Source: Roseimaritima ulvae
GTDB lineage: Bacteria > Planctomycetota > Planctomycetia > Pirellulales > Pirellulaceae
DNA length: 64,000 nucleotides
Assembly: GCF_008065135.1 (NCBI RefSeq)
Contig: NZ_CP042914.1
Span: 5,127,404 to 5,191,403 of the forward strand
Direction of reading: 5' to 3'
The notes beneath the pieces are model-generated. The model was given only the letters and a program-made list of their open reading frames with translations, was not told the origin of the DNA and searched no databases. The position numbers were made by a program, and so were the translations under genes. This document shows, in pieces, positions 9,451 through 19,187 of the stretch; the first letter of the stretch is position 1, and each line of letters begins with the position of its first letter.

Positions 9451-9520
9451 AATCAATGGTTTAGCACTTTTAAAAATAGTGGAAAGGAAATCTCAAATCT
9501 CAAATCTGAAGTCGGCCGCC

Positions 9521-10537
9521 TTACGGCATTTCGACGGGCTCGCCATCGTTGCTGACGCTGAGGCGACGGAAGACTTCGGAGTCGACCGTTTCGGGGATCA
9601 GACGCACCGAGCCGTCGGCCAATACAAAGTTGGTACCACCGGGGTGAGAGGATCCGAAGAACGGATGCCAGGCGCCCCAGCTGATTCCGCCCAGGTCGGT
9701 GACGGTCGTCCAGGATCCGCCCTCTACACGGGTCGCCTTTTCGTCGCTGATCGGCGGGATGCCGTAGCGGGTACCGTCGGACAGCATACCGGCACCAAAG
9801 CGGACGATATCTTCGTCCCAGCCGGCATTGCTCCAGCGTTCGTTGTCGCCGCCTTCGCTGCCAAAGGAATCACGGTGCAGGGCTTTTTCACCAACCATAA
9901 TGGTGTTCGACGAACCGTCGCGAATCTGCTCGATGCGAATCGTGCCGCGGTCGGTCTGAATGATCACACCATCCAATCCACTGCTAGCCTGCTCACGCAC
10001 CGAACCGGGGCCGCGCGTACCAGCGTTACCGGCGTAATCAACACGGTAGAACGTGCCGTAAGGAATCGGCCGCCGACGCGAAGGACAGCTGTAGACCGGC
10101 GAATGAGCTCGGGCGACGACGTCGGTCATGCTGTTGCTGCCGCCGGAACCCAAAATCGGATCGTCGGCATCACTAGCCAAATCGTAAACATTGTCCTGTT
10201 CGATGAACGACAGAATCTGGTAAGACCAGGCCCAGCCGTGGCGGGTCTTCGAGTTGCAGCAGGCGTCCAGTGGATCCGGAACGCGGTGATCTCCATCGCG
10301 AGCCCCGTTGGGCAGGAAGTTGCGGGTGTCCTGGAAGTTATGGCAGGCCAGCCCGATCTGCTTCAGGTTGTTCTTGCACTGCATTCGGCGGGCAGCTTCG
10401 CGAGCGGCCTGCACGGCCGGCAACAACAACCCCACCAAAATCCCGATGATCGCGATCACTACCAACAACTCGACCAACGTAAAGCCGTGTTGGCGAGCCG
10501 GAGCGGAGCGATGCTTCTGATTCAAATACCGTCTCAT
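9521..10537 (-). CDS. DUF1559 protein with type IV pilin-like N-terminus
   Basis: The 338-residue protein has a prepilin cleavage motif near residues 17-22, HGFTLVELLVVIAIIGILVG, followed by the hallmark QAAREAARRMQCKNNLKQIG of the DUF1559 family. A C-terminal HPGGTNFVLADGSV segment matches the H-x9-DG box of that family. The G-F-T-L-V-E sequence predicts cleavage by a prepilin peptidase and assembly or anchoring through the hydrophobic helix. DUF1559 proteins are massively expanded in planctomycetes and are proposed to take part in cell-surface fibres, which is not proven. An AGGACAGG ribosome site sits just before the ATG. The small lipoprotein gene follows on the same strand. Confidence 0.95.
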   Translation of the reverse strand: MRRYLNQKHRSAPARQHGFTLVELLVVIAIIGILVGLLLPAVQAAREAARRMQCKNNLKQIGLACHNFQDTRNFLPNGARDGDHRVPDPLDACCNSKTRHGWAWSYQILSFIEQDNVYDLASDADDPILGSGGSNSMTDVVARAHSPVYSCPSRRRPIPYGTFYRVDYAGNAGTRGPGSVREQASSGLDGVIIQTDRGTIRIEQIRDGSSNTIMVGEKALHRDSFGSEGGDNERWSNAGWDEDIVRFGAGMLSDGTRYGIPPISDEKATRVEGGSWTTVTDLGGISWGAWHPFFGSSHPGGTNFVLADGSVRLIPETVDSEVFRRLSVSNDGEPVEMP

Positions 10538-11007
10538 GTCCTGTCCTTTGATGTCCTATGAGTTCTATTAACAAAGTGATTCTGTCAACGACCAAGTGAC
10601 GTTGATTTAGCGCGGCAGAAGGTAAAGGACGAACATAAAGATCATGCTAAGGAATCTTAAAGCCTCGCAACCAATCCCAATGCCACCGGTCCACCGCACC
10701 CCAAGGACAAACGGACTTCCATAGCGAGCCGGTTAGTGTGCACGGATGCCACCTAATCGGGTAAAAAATATTTCCAATCTGCGCGTTGCCCCGGAGAACC
10801 CACCACCCCTTCCGGGCGGACCGTCAAACGCCACCTCAGCGGTTTTTCAGCCTCTGCCGATAGATGGGCTGCGTAAATACATGGGCTAGCCCACCGGGTG
10901 CGGACGCCGACGGTCCGGCGGAGTATCATCCTATGTTCCCCCCTCCGGAGTGCCCGCTCCGTATTTGAACCCATTAACCGGCCAAGTGGCTGATAGGATC
11001 CCACCCC
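10538..11007. other. Divergent intergenic region without a recognised gene
   Basis: This 470-bp stretch separates the DUF1559 gene (leftward) from the beta-helix gene (rightward), so promoters for both should lie here. No frame in it looks like a protein, and no clear operator, riboswitch or tRNA was seen. AT-rich sequence near 10770 (GTAAAAAATATTTCC) is the only promoter-like patch noticed. Confidence 0.5.
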
Positions 11008-13632
11008 ATGACTCCGCTGCGAAAAGTTGTTCCCCTGTTGGCCGTACTCGCCATCGGACTGCCTGCCGCTCGAGCCGAGATCGTTATCAAGGTCTCGCCA
11101 CAAGGACCGCTGACAAGCATCGCAGCGGCGCAGCAGGAAGTTCGCAAGCTAAGAAAACAACATCCCACTGAAACGATTCGTGTGGTGGTGGCCGACGGCA
11201 CCTACCCAATCCACGAGCCGCTCACATTTGGCCCCGGCGACGGTGGAACGGCTGCCAACGCAGCGGTAATCTACGAAGCCGCCAAGCAGGCGCGGCCGGT
11301 GATTTCCGGTGGCCGCTCGATCGGCAAATTCACGGCTCAGAGCGATGGTATCTGGACCGCAAAAGTGCCCTCTGACTGGCAATTCGAACAATTGTGGGTC
11401 GACGGCCGCCGAGCCGTTCGAGCACGCGAACCGGATGCCTTTTTCTACTACTTGGTCAACTCGCACGAAGTCATCGGCCCCAAAGGCTCTCAACCGATCG
11501 CCCGTCAGACACTGTTCACGCGTCCGGCCGACATCGCGTCGTTGGCAGGTCTTTCGCCGGCCGAACGAGAACGTGCACAGATCTTGCTGTTCCACAAATG
11601 GGACAACACTCGCAAATTCATGGACTCGGTCGACGTCCACGCCGGACAGATTGGGATTTCCGGCCGCGACATGAAGAAATGGAATCGGCTGACGCGAAAT
11701 ACCGCATTCGTGCTAGAAAACTATCGCCAAGCCTTGGACGAAGCGGGCGAATGGTATCTCGACGCACAGGGCACGCTGTTTTACAAACCGTTGCCCGGCC
11801 AGACGCTCGACAATATTCAAGCCATTGCACCGGTGGCGGAGAAATTGCTGGTTGTCGCGGGCGATGCGTCGGCGGGGAAGTTCGTCCAGCACCTGCAGTT
11901 TCGCGGGCTGACTTTTCGCCATGCAGACTGGAAGACTCCTACAAAGGGCTTCGAACCATCGCAGGCCGCCTCCCCGATTGAAGCGGCGATTCAAGTGGGT
12001 GACGCCCGCCACGTGACGTTTGACAATTGCGAACTGGGACACGTAGGCACCTACGGATTGTGGTTTCGCCACGCTTGCCGCAACTGCACCGTAACGCGAA
12101 CCCAGCTTCATGACATGGGCGCCGGCGGCATCCGCATCGGAGAAACCCGGATCCCCAAGAATGAAGCAGAACGGACCAGCCACATCACCGCCGACAACAA
12201 TATCGTCTGGCAGGGAGGACGGATCTTCCCCTGTGCGGTGGGCGTTTGGATCGGTCAAAGCAACGACAATGTCGTGACCCACAACGAGATCGCGGATTTC
12301 TACTACACCGGAATCTCCGTCGGTTGGCGGTGGGGTTACGAAGGCGGTGCAGCCCTGCGGAACCGGATCGAATTTAACCATATCCACCACCTCGGCATGG
12401 GCTGGCTGTCCGACATGGGCGGCGTGTACACGCTGGGCCCCTCATCGGGAACCACCGTCAGCAACAACGTGCTGCACGACATCCTGGCATGGAGCTACGG
12501 CGGATGGGGGTTGTACAACGATGAAGGCAGCACCGGAATTGTGATGGAAAACAATCTGGTCTACCGCACCAAATCCGGCGGCTATCACCAGCACTACGGC
12601 CGAGACAACGTAATCCGCAACAACATCCTGGCCTTCGCGCGTGAATACCAAATCAAACGCTCGCGCGTCGAAGATCATTTGTCTTTCACCTTCGAACGCA
12701 ATATTGTCTATTGGGATCAGGGCGATTTGTTGCACGGCCACTGGGACGATAAGAACGTTGCTATCCATCACAATCTGTACTGGCACGCTGGCGGTCAGCC
12801 CGTCGATTTTGCCGGCAAAACTTTGCAGCAGTGGCAAGCGTCGGGCAAAGGCCAGGGATCGCTGATCGCCGACCCACAGTTTGTGGACCCAGCCCACGAC
12901 GACTTTCGTTTGCGCCCCGGTTCACCAGCCACCAAAATCGGTTTCCAGCCCTTCGATTACAGCCGCGCCGGAGTTTATGGCGATGCCGCTTGGGTGGCCA
13001 AAGCCCAATCGTTGCCGATGCCGAAGATGGAAACGCCGCCCGCTGTGCCCTTGCTGGAATTTGTGGAAGATTTCGAATTCGGCAATCTTCCCGTGACTTC
13101 ACGAGTCAGCAAAGACGAGAAGCGGGGCAGCATCACGGTGGAGGAAACCTCGTTCGCTCACTCTGGCAACCGAGCCATGCGGATTCACGACACGGCCGGC
13201 CAAAGGCAGCGTTATCTTCCATTGCTGACACTCACGCCCGAACACAAAACGGGCCGCACTCGCTGTGCTTTCCAGGTGCGGCCAGGCAAAGGCTCCGTGT
13301 TTCAGCATGAATGGCGGGACTCGCAGCGGAACTATCGGGTCGGGCCGACCGTGTGGATCGAAGACGGCAAATTGCGATGTAACACCGGCCAACTTATGGA
13401 GGTGCCGCCCGAACAATGGATCGAGATCGAAATTACGGCGGATCTCGGCGAAGCGGCCGGAACCTGGGCTCTGGTCGTTACACCAGAGAATGGCAAACCG
13501 CGACGCTTCGAAAATCTGCCCGTGCAGAATCCAGAATGGAAGTCATTGGATTGGCTAGGATTTGTCGGGCAAGGCGACACGGAATCCGAAATCTGGATCG
13601 ACGATTTGGAACTGACCCACCAAGCCCCGTAG
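11008..13632 (+). CDS. Secreted right-handed beta-helix protein, GH141-like architecture
   Basis: The 874-residue protein has a signal peptide ([23 protein letters not shown]). The opening, with [20 protein letters not shown] and VISGGRSIG, then [15 protein letters not shown], follows the pattern of polysaccharide-acting parallel beta-helix proteins such as GH141. From about 290 to 620 there are repeated Asn-rich rungs (NNVLHD, NNLVYRT, NNILAF) typical of a helix that turns about every 22 residues. A C-terminal module (~690-870) looks like a jelly-roll carbohydrate-binding domain. It probably acts on plant or algal polysaccharide outside the cytoplasm; hydrolase versus lyase cannot be decided by eye. 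An AGGATC ribosome site lies about 10 nt before the ATG. It is monocistronic and convergent with btaB. Confidence 0.88.
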   Translation: MTPLRKVVPLLAVLAIGLPAARAEIVIKVSPQGPLTSIAAAQQEVRKLRKQHPTETIRVVVADGTYPIHEPLTFGPGDGGTAANAAVIYEAAKQARPVISGGRSIGKFTAQSDGIWTAKVPSDWQFEQLWVDGRRAVRAREPDAFFYYLVNSHEVIGPKGSQPIARQTLFTRPADIASLAGLSPAERERAQILLFHKWDNTRKFMDSVDVHAGQIGISGRDMKKWNRLTRNTAFVLENYRQALDEAGEWYLDAQGTLFYKPLPGQTLDNIQAIAPVAEKLLVVAGDASAGKFVQHLQFRGLTFRHADWKTPTKGFEPSQAASPIEAAIQVGDARHVTFDNCELGHVGTYGLWFRHACRNCTVTRTQLHDMGAGGIRIGETRIPKNEAERTSHITADNNIVWQGGRIFPCAVGVWIGQSNDNVVTHNEIADFYYTGISVGWRWGYEGGAALRNRIEFNHIHHLGMGWLSDMGGVYTLGPSSGTTVSNNVLHDILAWSYGGWGLYNDEGSTGIVMENNLVYRTKSGGYHQHYGRDNVIRNNILAFAREYQIKRSRVEDHLSFTFERNIVYWDQGDLLHGHWDDKNVAIHHNLYWHAGGQPVDFAGKTLQQWQASGKGQGSLIADPQFVDPAHDDFRLRPGSPATKIGFQPFDYSRAGVYGDAAWVAKAQSLPMPKMETPPAVPLLEFVEDFEFGNLPVTSRVSKDEKRGSITVEETSFAHSGNRAMRIHDTAGQRQRYLPLLTLTPEHKTGRTRCAFQVRPGKGSVFQHEWRDSQRNYRVGPTVWIEDGKLRCNTGQLMEVPPEQWIEIEITADLGEAAGTWALVVTPENGKPRRFENLPVQNPEWKSLDWLGFVGQGDTESEIWIDDLELTHQAP

Positions 13633-13930
13633 TCTGACTCGCCGCGGAATTCCTAGCTGCGGGGGACGTCAATTGTATTACTGCAGCATTGTATCTTGGG
13701 GCCTCATTCTTCACCCTCCTTTTCAAGGAGGGTCGAGCCTTAGCGAGGGGGAGGTTCTTTGGCAGCGGCGCAGTCGCCCTCTCCTCGCTGACGCTCGACT
13801 CGCCCAGGGGGAGAGTTGTCTCCATGGGCTCGCGCCCATGGCTACACTACGCCGCCGCTTCGCGGCTTATCGCAAGACGGTTGTCGCTGTCGCCGCTCCA
13901 CAGCTATGCTGCGCCCCTCTCCAACCCATG
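13633..13930. repeat. Palindromic repeat cluster between convergent genes
   Basis: The 298-bp gap holds no gene. It contains a 9-bp stem with a 3-nt loop (ACCCTCCTT ttc AAGGAGGGT, 13713-13733), a second 8-bp stem (CCATGGGC tcgc GCCCATGG, about 13823-13842), and Ser/Leu-like low-complexity sequence between. Similar stems occur elsewhere in the window. Lying between the ends of two convergent genes, they may also end transcription, but neither is followed by a T tract. Confidence 0.65.
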
Positions 13931-14698
13931 CTACGAGAAGCGTGGTTGGGCGACGGGTTTGGTGCCCACGAACAAATAATATGGAGCTTTGACAAACGGC
14001 AGATAGGGCACCCGGCCAGTGTGCTCAGAAAACTGTCTAACCTGAGTTTCTCGATGCAACATGGCGGCATGGTCACCGTTCAAAAACACATTGTCCGCGG
14101 CGAACCAATGACTCCAAAAAGCACGTCGCAACCCGCCGTGTTGATGATGCCCGTCGGCGGCAAATTTGCGGGACACGTAGAAATCAACCACCGCCAATGT
14201 ACCGCCCGGACGTAACATGCGGACGGCGTTTGAAACGGCGGCAAACCAGTCGGGGATCATCGTTAGGGAATAGGAGAATGTGACCACGTCGACACTGTTG
14301 TCGGGCAGACTAAACGTCGTCGCATCGGTACAGTGTGTTTGCACGTTTGCCAATTTTTCTGCGTTGATGCGTTGCTGCGCGACTCGCAGCAGTGAAGGCG
14401 TTAAGTCGACCAGATGGACGTTCTGCAACGCTTGCACTTGCCGGCCGGCATGCAGCAGGTTTTCCCCGGTGCCAGCGCCCAGGTCCACCCAAACGGCCTC
14501 AGGCACAAACGGGATCTGTTCGATCAATTCCTTGCGGCCATGCAACAGACGCGAGCGAAAATTATCGTAACCCTCGGCCTGCCCGGTATAAAAACTTTCT
14601 AGACGTTCGGCGTGGGTTTCGCCGCGGACACGGTGGAACAGCAGATGCCACAACGTCCGCAAATCGTTTCGTCGCGTCGTGGTTCCGACCTCACTCAT
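13931..14698 (-). CDS. btaB: Betaine-lipid N-methyltransferase (BtaB)
   Basis: The 255-residue protein is a class I SAM methyltransferase: motif I is VDLGAGTGENLL (~73-84), motif II has VHLVDLTPSLL, and motif IV is DVVTFSYSLTMIPDW. The C-terminal GRVPYLPFVKAPYYLFVGTK matches the tail conserved in BtaB. BtaB methylates diacylglyceryl-homoserine three times to give the betaine lipid DGTS. The start codon overlaps the btaA stop as ATGA, which makes the assignment much stronger than sequence alone. The N-terminal extension (about 60 residues before motif I) is longer than I expect for proteobacterial BtaB and may resemble the methyltransferase half of fused eukaryotic BTA1; that comparison is from memory. 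Confidence 0.85.
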   Translation of the reverse strand: MSEVGTTTRRNDLRTLWHLLFHRVRGETHAERLESFYTGQAEGYDNFRSRLLHGRKELIEQIPFVPEAVWVDLGAGTGENLLHAGRQVQALQNVHLVDLTPSLLRVAQQRINAEKLANVQTHCTDATTFSLPDNSVDVVTFSYSLTMIPDWFAAVSNAVRMLRPGGTLAVVDFYVSRKFAADGHHQHGGLRRAFWSHWFAADNVFLNGDHAAMLHRETQVRQFSEHTGRVPYLPFVKAPYYLFVGTKPVAQPRFS

Positions 14699-15984
14699 GC
14701 TACCGCCTCTGGCAACAACGCGTCTTGCTGCGATCGATCGTCATAGCGAGTTGGCTCCATGGGCGGGCACTGCAGATCCGCGATGCAGCAACTGCCGTAC
14801 GTATGCACCCGGTCGCGGGCGTGCAAGCGAGCTGCCAAATCACGGTCGTAGCTCAGCAATTCGCCAACGCGGTGTTGGCGACCATCGACGGTAACCTTCA
14901 GGGGGTCCACAAAATCGACGTTCAGGGCGGCGCTGCGCCACATGACACGTGCATGCGGCGCTGCTCGATCGACAATGGCTTGCCATTCCGACGCCAGCAG
15001 GTCGGGGCGGTGTTCCTGCAGCCAATCCATGTGGTCCAGCAACACGTATCGAGAGATCTGCCCCGGATGATGTCTCAGGAACTGCTCGACCGTTGCCGTA
15101 TGCGTCTGGACACGATCGACAAGGCCGGCTTTCAGACGTTCAAAATTGTCGGGTTTCAAATACTCAGGACAACAGTCCGGCGTATAACTGCCCGTCAGGT
15201 AGACGCGCCAAAAATAGTTGTCCTGCAAGGGCAATTGTTTCAACAACACGTTCACGCGGTCTTCCACGAACCGAGCGATGCCGCCGGGGTAGCCGTCATC
15301 GATCTGCTTCCGCTGACTGCGGGGCACCCCCAACATGGCCATCGTCGTATCGCGACGTAAGAACCAACGCAGGCGTCGTGACCATAGACGTTGCTCAACC
15401 TGACCGGCGTCACACAATTCCACCTGCTGCTGCAGGGACGTAGCATCGATGACCTGCAGCATCGCATCCCGCAAACCCTTGTGGCGCCGCAGATAGCCGT
15501 TGACCATCCAGGCAAAGGTACCCGACGTGCCGCGAAAATAGAAGCTCTTTCTTCGTGAAGAGCCATCGAAGAAAGTCAGTCGTTTATCCCACACCCGGCG
15601 ATAGTTTTCCGGCAGATGTTGACGGACGGCGGAGTGGTACAAGTGACGCCAAGCGTGATGTCGACCGCGGCCGAACACGTCAAAAAAATCCTTGTAACCG
15701 AGCGCCCGAATCGACGCCAGCTTCAACTCCAACAACGCATTCTGCAGCGGGTTCATGTCGACCGCATGCACCGCCGCCGGCGCCTGCAACACATAGTCCA
15801 AGGCGTTGCACCCCGCCGAGGTAATCACCATCACGGTGTCGGTAGGCCCCAACTGCAGGGCTTCTCGGTCCAGCCGAGGATCTTCCCAACAGGTGTTATA
15901 GACCAAGTTTTTAGTGTGCACCGTCGAAAACACTCGCTGGCCAATCCAATGGGTAATCACACCGATATCCTTCGTGGAAAACAA
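14695..15984 (-). CDS. btaA: S-adenosylmethionine:diacylglycerol 3-amino-3-carboxypropyltransferase (BtaA, DUF3419)
   Basis: BtaA moves the 3-amino-3-carboxypropyl group of SAM onto diacylglycerol to make diacylglyceryl-homoserine, the first step of DGTS synthesis. The 429-residue length fits the family. Seen near the N-terminus are LVYNTCWEDPRLDREAL (the conserved CWEDPR box), TDTVMVITSAGCNALDYVL (SAM-binding loop) and AVHAVDMNPLQNALLELK. The C-terminal part has YVLLDHMDWL and VMWRSAA. The start is uncertain: the longest frame begins with TTG at 15984, 30 bp after the plcP stop, and no clear ribosome site is visible. The stop overlaps the btaB start, so the two steps of the pathway are coupled. 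Confidence 0.9.
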   Translation of the reverse strand: MFSTKDIGVITHWIGQRVFSTVHTKNLVYNTCWEDPRLDREALQLGPTDTVMVITSAGCNALDYVLQAPAAVHAVDMNPLQNALLELKLASIRALGYKDFFDVFGRGRHHAWRHLYHSAVRQHLPENYRRVWDKRLTFFDGSSRRKSFYFRGTSGTFAWMVNGYLRRHKGLRDAMLQVIDATSLQQQVELCDAGQVEQRLWSRRLRWFLRRDTTMAMLGVPRSQRKQIDDGYPGGIARFVEDRVNVLLKQLPLQDNYFWRVYLTGSYTPDCCPEYLKPDNFERLKAGLVDRVQTHTATVEQFLRHHPGQISRYVLLDHMDWLQEHRPDLLASEWQAIVDRAAPHARVMWRSAALNVDFVDPLKVTVDGRQHRVGELLSYDRDLAARLHARDRVHTYGSCCIADLQCPPMEPTRYDDRSQQDALLPEAVA

Positions 15985-16014
15985 TTATCAAGAGGCATCA
16001 ACAAAACGGGAGCG

Positions 16015-16926
16015 TCAGGCGGCAAACTCTGGCAGGCGATCCTGGTTGGAATCCGCTTCGGCGTTTGTCGGAGAGGTGGGCTCAGATTCGAGCTCGCAGG
16101 CTAAGGGCGTTTCCCCATCGGCCGATTCCACCGCCCGCACTGGCAGGCGAAGAGTGCGACTGTCCTGATAGCGGCCGATCAGACGAATTTCACCATCGTG
16201 GTGTTCGACCAGGCCGGTGCAGTTTTCCATCCAGTCGCCGGTGTTGCAGTACACAAGCGAGCCGGGCTTATAGACGATGTCAGGCGTATGGATGTGTCCG
16301 CATATCACCCCCTGGCATCCTCGAGTGTGGGCGTAGTCGGTCAGTTTGTGTTCGAAATCGCTGATGAACTGAATGCCGCGTTTGACGCGATGCTTCAGCA
16401 TGCGGCAGACGCCATACGGGTTGTGCTGCTCCGTCATCGTCCAACGATGCAGCCACCAGTTCAAACTCAGGCAGGCGTCATAAAAGCAAGAGGAAGCTTT
16501 AGAGATCCATTGAGCCTTGGTTTCGAAGAAATCAAACGAGTCGCCGTGGGTTACCAGAAACCGCCAGCCATTATGCATCTCGTGCACAAAGTCATGTTGG
16601 ATTTGAATGCCGGCCAATTCCTGCGGCAGCATGGTCCGGAAAGCCTTGTTTCGCAAAAAGGAGTCGTGGTTGCCGGGCACGTAGCAAATCTCGGTCCCGC
16701 GCCGAGCCAGTTGCAACAGATGCTCGATCACGTCGTCGCAATGTTGATTCCAGGTCCAGCCGGAAGCAAACTTCCAGCCATCGATGAAGTCACCGACGAT
16801 ATACAGTTTGTCGGGCCTGAAGCGGCGAAGAAATTTCAAAAACTCAGCGGACTGCGAATACTTGCTTCCCAAGTGAACATCGCTCACTAGCAGCGTCCGC
16901 ACCGATTCCCATTCGGTGGTAGTCAT
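16015..16926 (-). CDS. plcP: PlcP-like metallophosphoesterase (lipid-remodelling phospholipase C type)
   Basis: The 303-residue protein carries the full calcineurin-like metallophosphoesterase set: SDVHLGS (~15-21), GDFIDGW (~45), PGNHDSF (~87), VTHGDSFD (~125) and CGHIHTPD (~205). LpxH (UDP-diacylglucosamine pyrophosphohydrolase) is the nearest well-known relative by motif, and automatic annotation would say so. The placement 30 bp before btaA-btaB instead favours PlcP, known from Sinorhizobium to split phospholipids into diacylglycerol and headgroup phosphate when phosphate is scarce; diacylglycerol is the substrate of BtaA. The ATG at 16924-16926 with GGAAAA 9 nt upstream was preferred to a TTG five codons earlier. 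Confidence 0.75.
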   Translation of the reverse strand: MTTTEWESVRTLLVSDVHLGSKYSQSAEFLKFLRRFRPDKLYIVGDFIDGWKFASGWTWNQHCDDVIEHLLQLARRGTEICYVPGNHDSFLRNKAFRTMLPQELAGIQIQHDFVHEMHNGWRFLVTHGDSFDFFETKAQWISKASSCFYDACLSLNWWLHRWTMTEQHNPYGVCRMLKHRVKRGIQFISDFEHKLTDYAHTRGCQGVICGHIHTPDIVYKPGSLVYCNTGDWMENCTGLVEHHDGEIRLIGRYQDSRTLRLPVRAVESADGETPLACELESEPTSPTNAEADSNQDRLPEFAA

Positions 16927-16964
16927 GATCGCGTTTTCCAATCTGCACAGCGGATGGCGAACAA

Positions 16965-16993
16965 ATCAACGTCATGACCAACAAGTTATCAAC
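16965..16993 (-). promoter_or_regulatory. Three GTTGRT hexamers at 11-12 bp spacing, candidate PhoB-type site
   Basis: Upstream of plcP, on the minus strand, GTTGAT, GTTGGT and GTTGAT occur at 16993-16988, 16982-16977 and 16970-16965, spaced 11 and 12 bp, about 40-70 bp before the start codon. Pho boxes are direct repeats with an 11-bp period, and a phosphate-controlled promoter would suit this operon. The match to the known consensus is weak. Confidence 0.3.
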
Positions 16994-17054
16994 AGCGTGT
17001 GTGGCTTTTGTTAACGAAGAGGAAAGGTTGCAACAATCTTAAAAACGAATCTGC

Positions 17055-19160
17055 CTACGGTTTCGATTCGTCGGCTGTGTTCATCAGTTGCCGCGCGATC
17101 GAACGTCCCGATGTCGCTCTGGGGTGTTCTGCGTCGAGTGCCAATGCCGCCTCGAATTGGTTCAGTGCCTGTTGCGGTCGATCGATTTTCAGCAACAAGA
17201 AGCCCAGGTGGGTGTGCCATGCGACCTCGCCCGATCGCAAGCGGATGGCGCGGCGGTAAAGCTCGATCGCGGCCTGCGTATCTTCTAAACCTGCCTTGGC
17301 CTCCGCCAACAAGGCGAGGGTGGAGGCATCATCGGGAAACGCGGTGTCGATCTGCTCCAGCAGTGGAATCGCTTCGTCGAACTGCTGTCGCTTTATTTTG
17401 GCGATCGCTCCGTTGTAGACCGCACGCCAGTATCGATCGGTATCCGGTGCCAGCAAGGCAACCGCCATCGATAGGTGTTGATCGGCGTTTTCGTGGTCGC
17501 CTGCGATCAGCAACCACTCCCCGTATGCCAGATGCCCTCTTCCGTAGAACGGAGCGACCGAGATCAGTCGCTGGTACTTTTGCACCGCTTCTTCGCTCTG
17601 ATGCATCTGCACCAAACAGTCGGCCAGTACTACTAAGCTTTCCGGATCGTCGGGGATACACTGCAACGCATCACGAGCCCGCGGTGCGGCTTCGTCGAAT
17701 TTGCCGGCCCAGTGCAAGACTTTGGCGAGGTTCCGCAGAGCGACGCCCTGTTGTTCGATATCGATACTTGCCCTTACTCGTTCGACGATCACCTGTTGCT
17801 GAGCTTCGGGGATCACACTGCCGGCGATGATTCCGTCCGCTCGTAGGCCTTCGGTGATCCACAGCGCCAGCTGCCGGTGTGCATCGATGGTGGGATGGAC
17901 GTGGTCCAGGAAATATTCCTCACCGAGGAGCGAATGTCCGTGTTCGTCATAGCACCGGTCACGAAGACGCTTCTCAAAATCGATCAGCGTAGCGTCCTGT
18001 TCGGCTGCGATCTTCCGTACCGTTTCCAAGAAGGCCTCGGGGGCACGCAGGGGGCAAACGTCATAGTTCAACGCCCGCTGAAACGCCTGTTGTGCCGCTT
18101 CGGTATCACCGGTTTCCCAATACGCCTGGCCCAGTCGATAATCGACCAGAGCGTATTGATCATCGATCCGCTGTGCTTGCCGCAGCGTTGCGATTGACCG
18201 CTGCCACTGACCATCGTGGGCTTCAACGGTCGCACGCTTCAGCAGTTCGTTGACCGACGGCTGATCGATCCCCGGTTCAAATTCACTCTTAAAGGGAGAA
18301 CAGTTCTTTTCATTGGACGCTGGCACGACGAACGCAATTTCAGCTCCGGCGCCGCGGGCGATGGCGACCATCCGCCGTAGGTTCAGCTCGTAGTGGTGCA
18401 ACACCTTGGCGTGCCACTGCGCGTCGCGGTGATAATCCGCCGGTCCAATCGTATGGTTCAGCATTTCGTCGACTTCGCCGGGCAACACCTCCGCTGGCGA
18501 CCTGCGTTGCGGATCGTCTGAACGATGAATGGCCGATTGCAACACGCCCCAGGTGCGGGTGCGGCGGAGCGCTGCGGTGACCGCAAAGTTTAAGTCGGAG
18601 GTTTCGAACATGTCCGTGTAGGTGCGGCGTTCAAGAAACTCGTTTTGGCCGCTGTAGACGATGAACAGGTCAGGCTCGTACTGAGCCAATTCTTCCATCA
18701 CCGCCGCCACGCGATAGCTGGCGTAGCTGACGCCGCCGGCATTGATGACTTCCCACTGCGTGCTGTCGTCGGCCAGCGGGAGAAATTCGCGCAGCCATCC
18801 GCAGAACGAAGTTGAATCGGCGAAGGGGCGGCCAAACGTGGTTGATCCGCCCAGGCAAAACACACGCCTCGTATTGGCAGTTTTTTTCAGCGGAAATTGC
18901 TGGTCGTTAAACCATACCAATTTGTTGGCAGCCGTCCGCAATTGGACCTGCCCCTGCTCGTCGGTCACTCGCTCCAGCAGTGGAACCCGTTTGGAAAACC
19001 CCACGAAAGGATCCGACGTGTCGACGTTTTTCCCCAATCCCAGCAGGACCAGTGACAACTCCAAGAAAACAAAAAAGCCACACGTCACCAGCAGGCCAAA
19101 CAAGACTTTCTTGCGCAGGCTCAAGCGAACGGACGGCTGTCGTTTTTCAGAGCGATTCAT
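17055..19160 (-). CDS. Membrane-anchored SGNH hydrolase with TPR repeats
   Basis: The 701-residue protein starts with a basic segment and one transmembrane helix (VLFGLLVTCGFFVFLELSL). The SGNH hydrolase blocks follow: the nucleophile in CLGGSTTFG (~125), INAGGVSYASY (~165), YSGQNEF (~190) and the catalytic DHVHPT (~420). TPR-like helical repeats occur inside (~310-370) and at the C-terminus (~480-700), including AAPRARDALQCIPDDPESL and ALNQFEAALALDAEHPRA. Such proteins deacetylate or deacylate cell-surface glycans or lipids. The ATG at 19158-19160 was chosen because the signal anchor then lies at the usual distance; the frame extends 11 codons further. It is followed 128 bp later by plcP, so it may share that transcript, but a separate promoter is likely. 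Confidence 0.88.
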   Translation of the reverse strand: MNRSEKRQPSVRLSLRKKVLFGLLVTCGFFVFLELSLVLLGLGKNVDTSDPFVGFSKRVPLLERVTDEQGQVQLRTAANKLVWFNDQQFPLKKTANTRRVFCLGGSTTFGRPFADSTSFCGWLREFLPLADDSTQWEVINAGGVSYASYRVAAVMEELAQYEPDLFIVYSGQNEFLERRTYTDMFETSDLNFAVTAALRRTRTWGVLQSAIHRSDDPQRRSPAEVLPGEVDEMLNHTIGPADYHRDAQWHAKVLHHYELNLRRMVAIARGAGAEIAFVVPASNEKNCSPFKSEFEPGIDQPSVNELLKRATVEAHDGQWQRSIATLRQAQRIDDQYALVDYRLGQAYWETGDTEAAQQAFQRALNYDVCPLRAPEAFLETVRKIAAEQDATLIDFEKRLRDRCYDEHGHSLLGEEYFLDHVHPTIDAHRQLALWITEGLRADGIIAGSVIPEAQQQVIVERVRASIDIEQQGVALRNLAKVLHWAGKFDEAAPRARDALQCIPDDPESLVVLADCLVQMHQSEEAVQKYQRLISVAPFYGRGHLAYGEWLLIAGDHENADQHLSMAVALLAPDTDRYWRAVYNGAIAKIKRQQFDEAIPLLEQIDTAFPDDASTLALLAEAKAGLEDTQAAIELYRRAIRLRSGEVAWHTHLGFLLLKIDRPQQALNQFEAALALDAEHPRATSGRSIARQLMNTADESKP

Positions 19161-19187
19161 AACGAGTGGACTTTCCCCTCTTCGCCG

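Noticed and set aside
13713-13733. Intrinsic terminator between the beta-helix gene and btaB
   Set aside because: The hairpin is strong but has no T-run on either strand, so it was recorded as a repeat.
16015-16926. LpxH as the identity of the metallophosphoesterase
   Set aside because: The motif set alone does not exclude it, but coupling to btaA-btaB makes PlcP the better reading; kept as an alternative.
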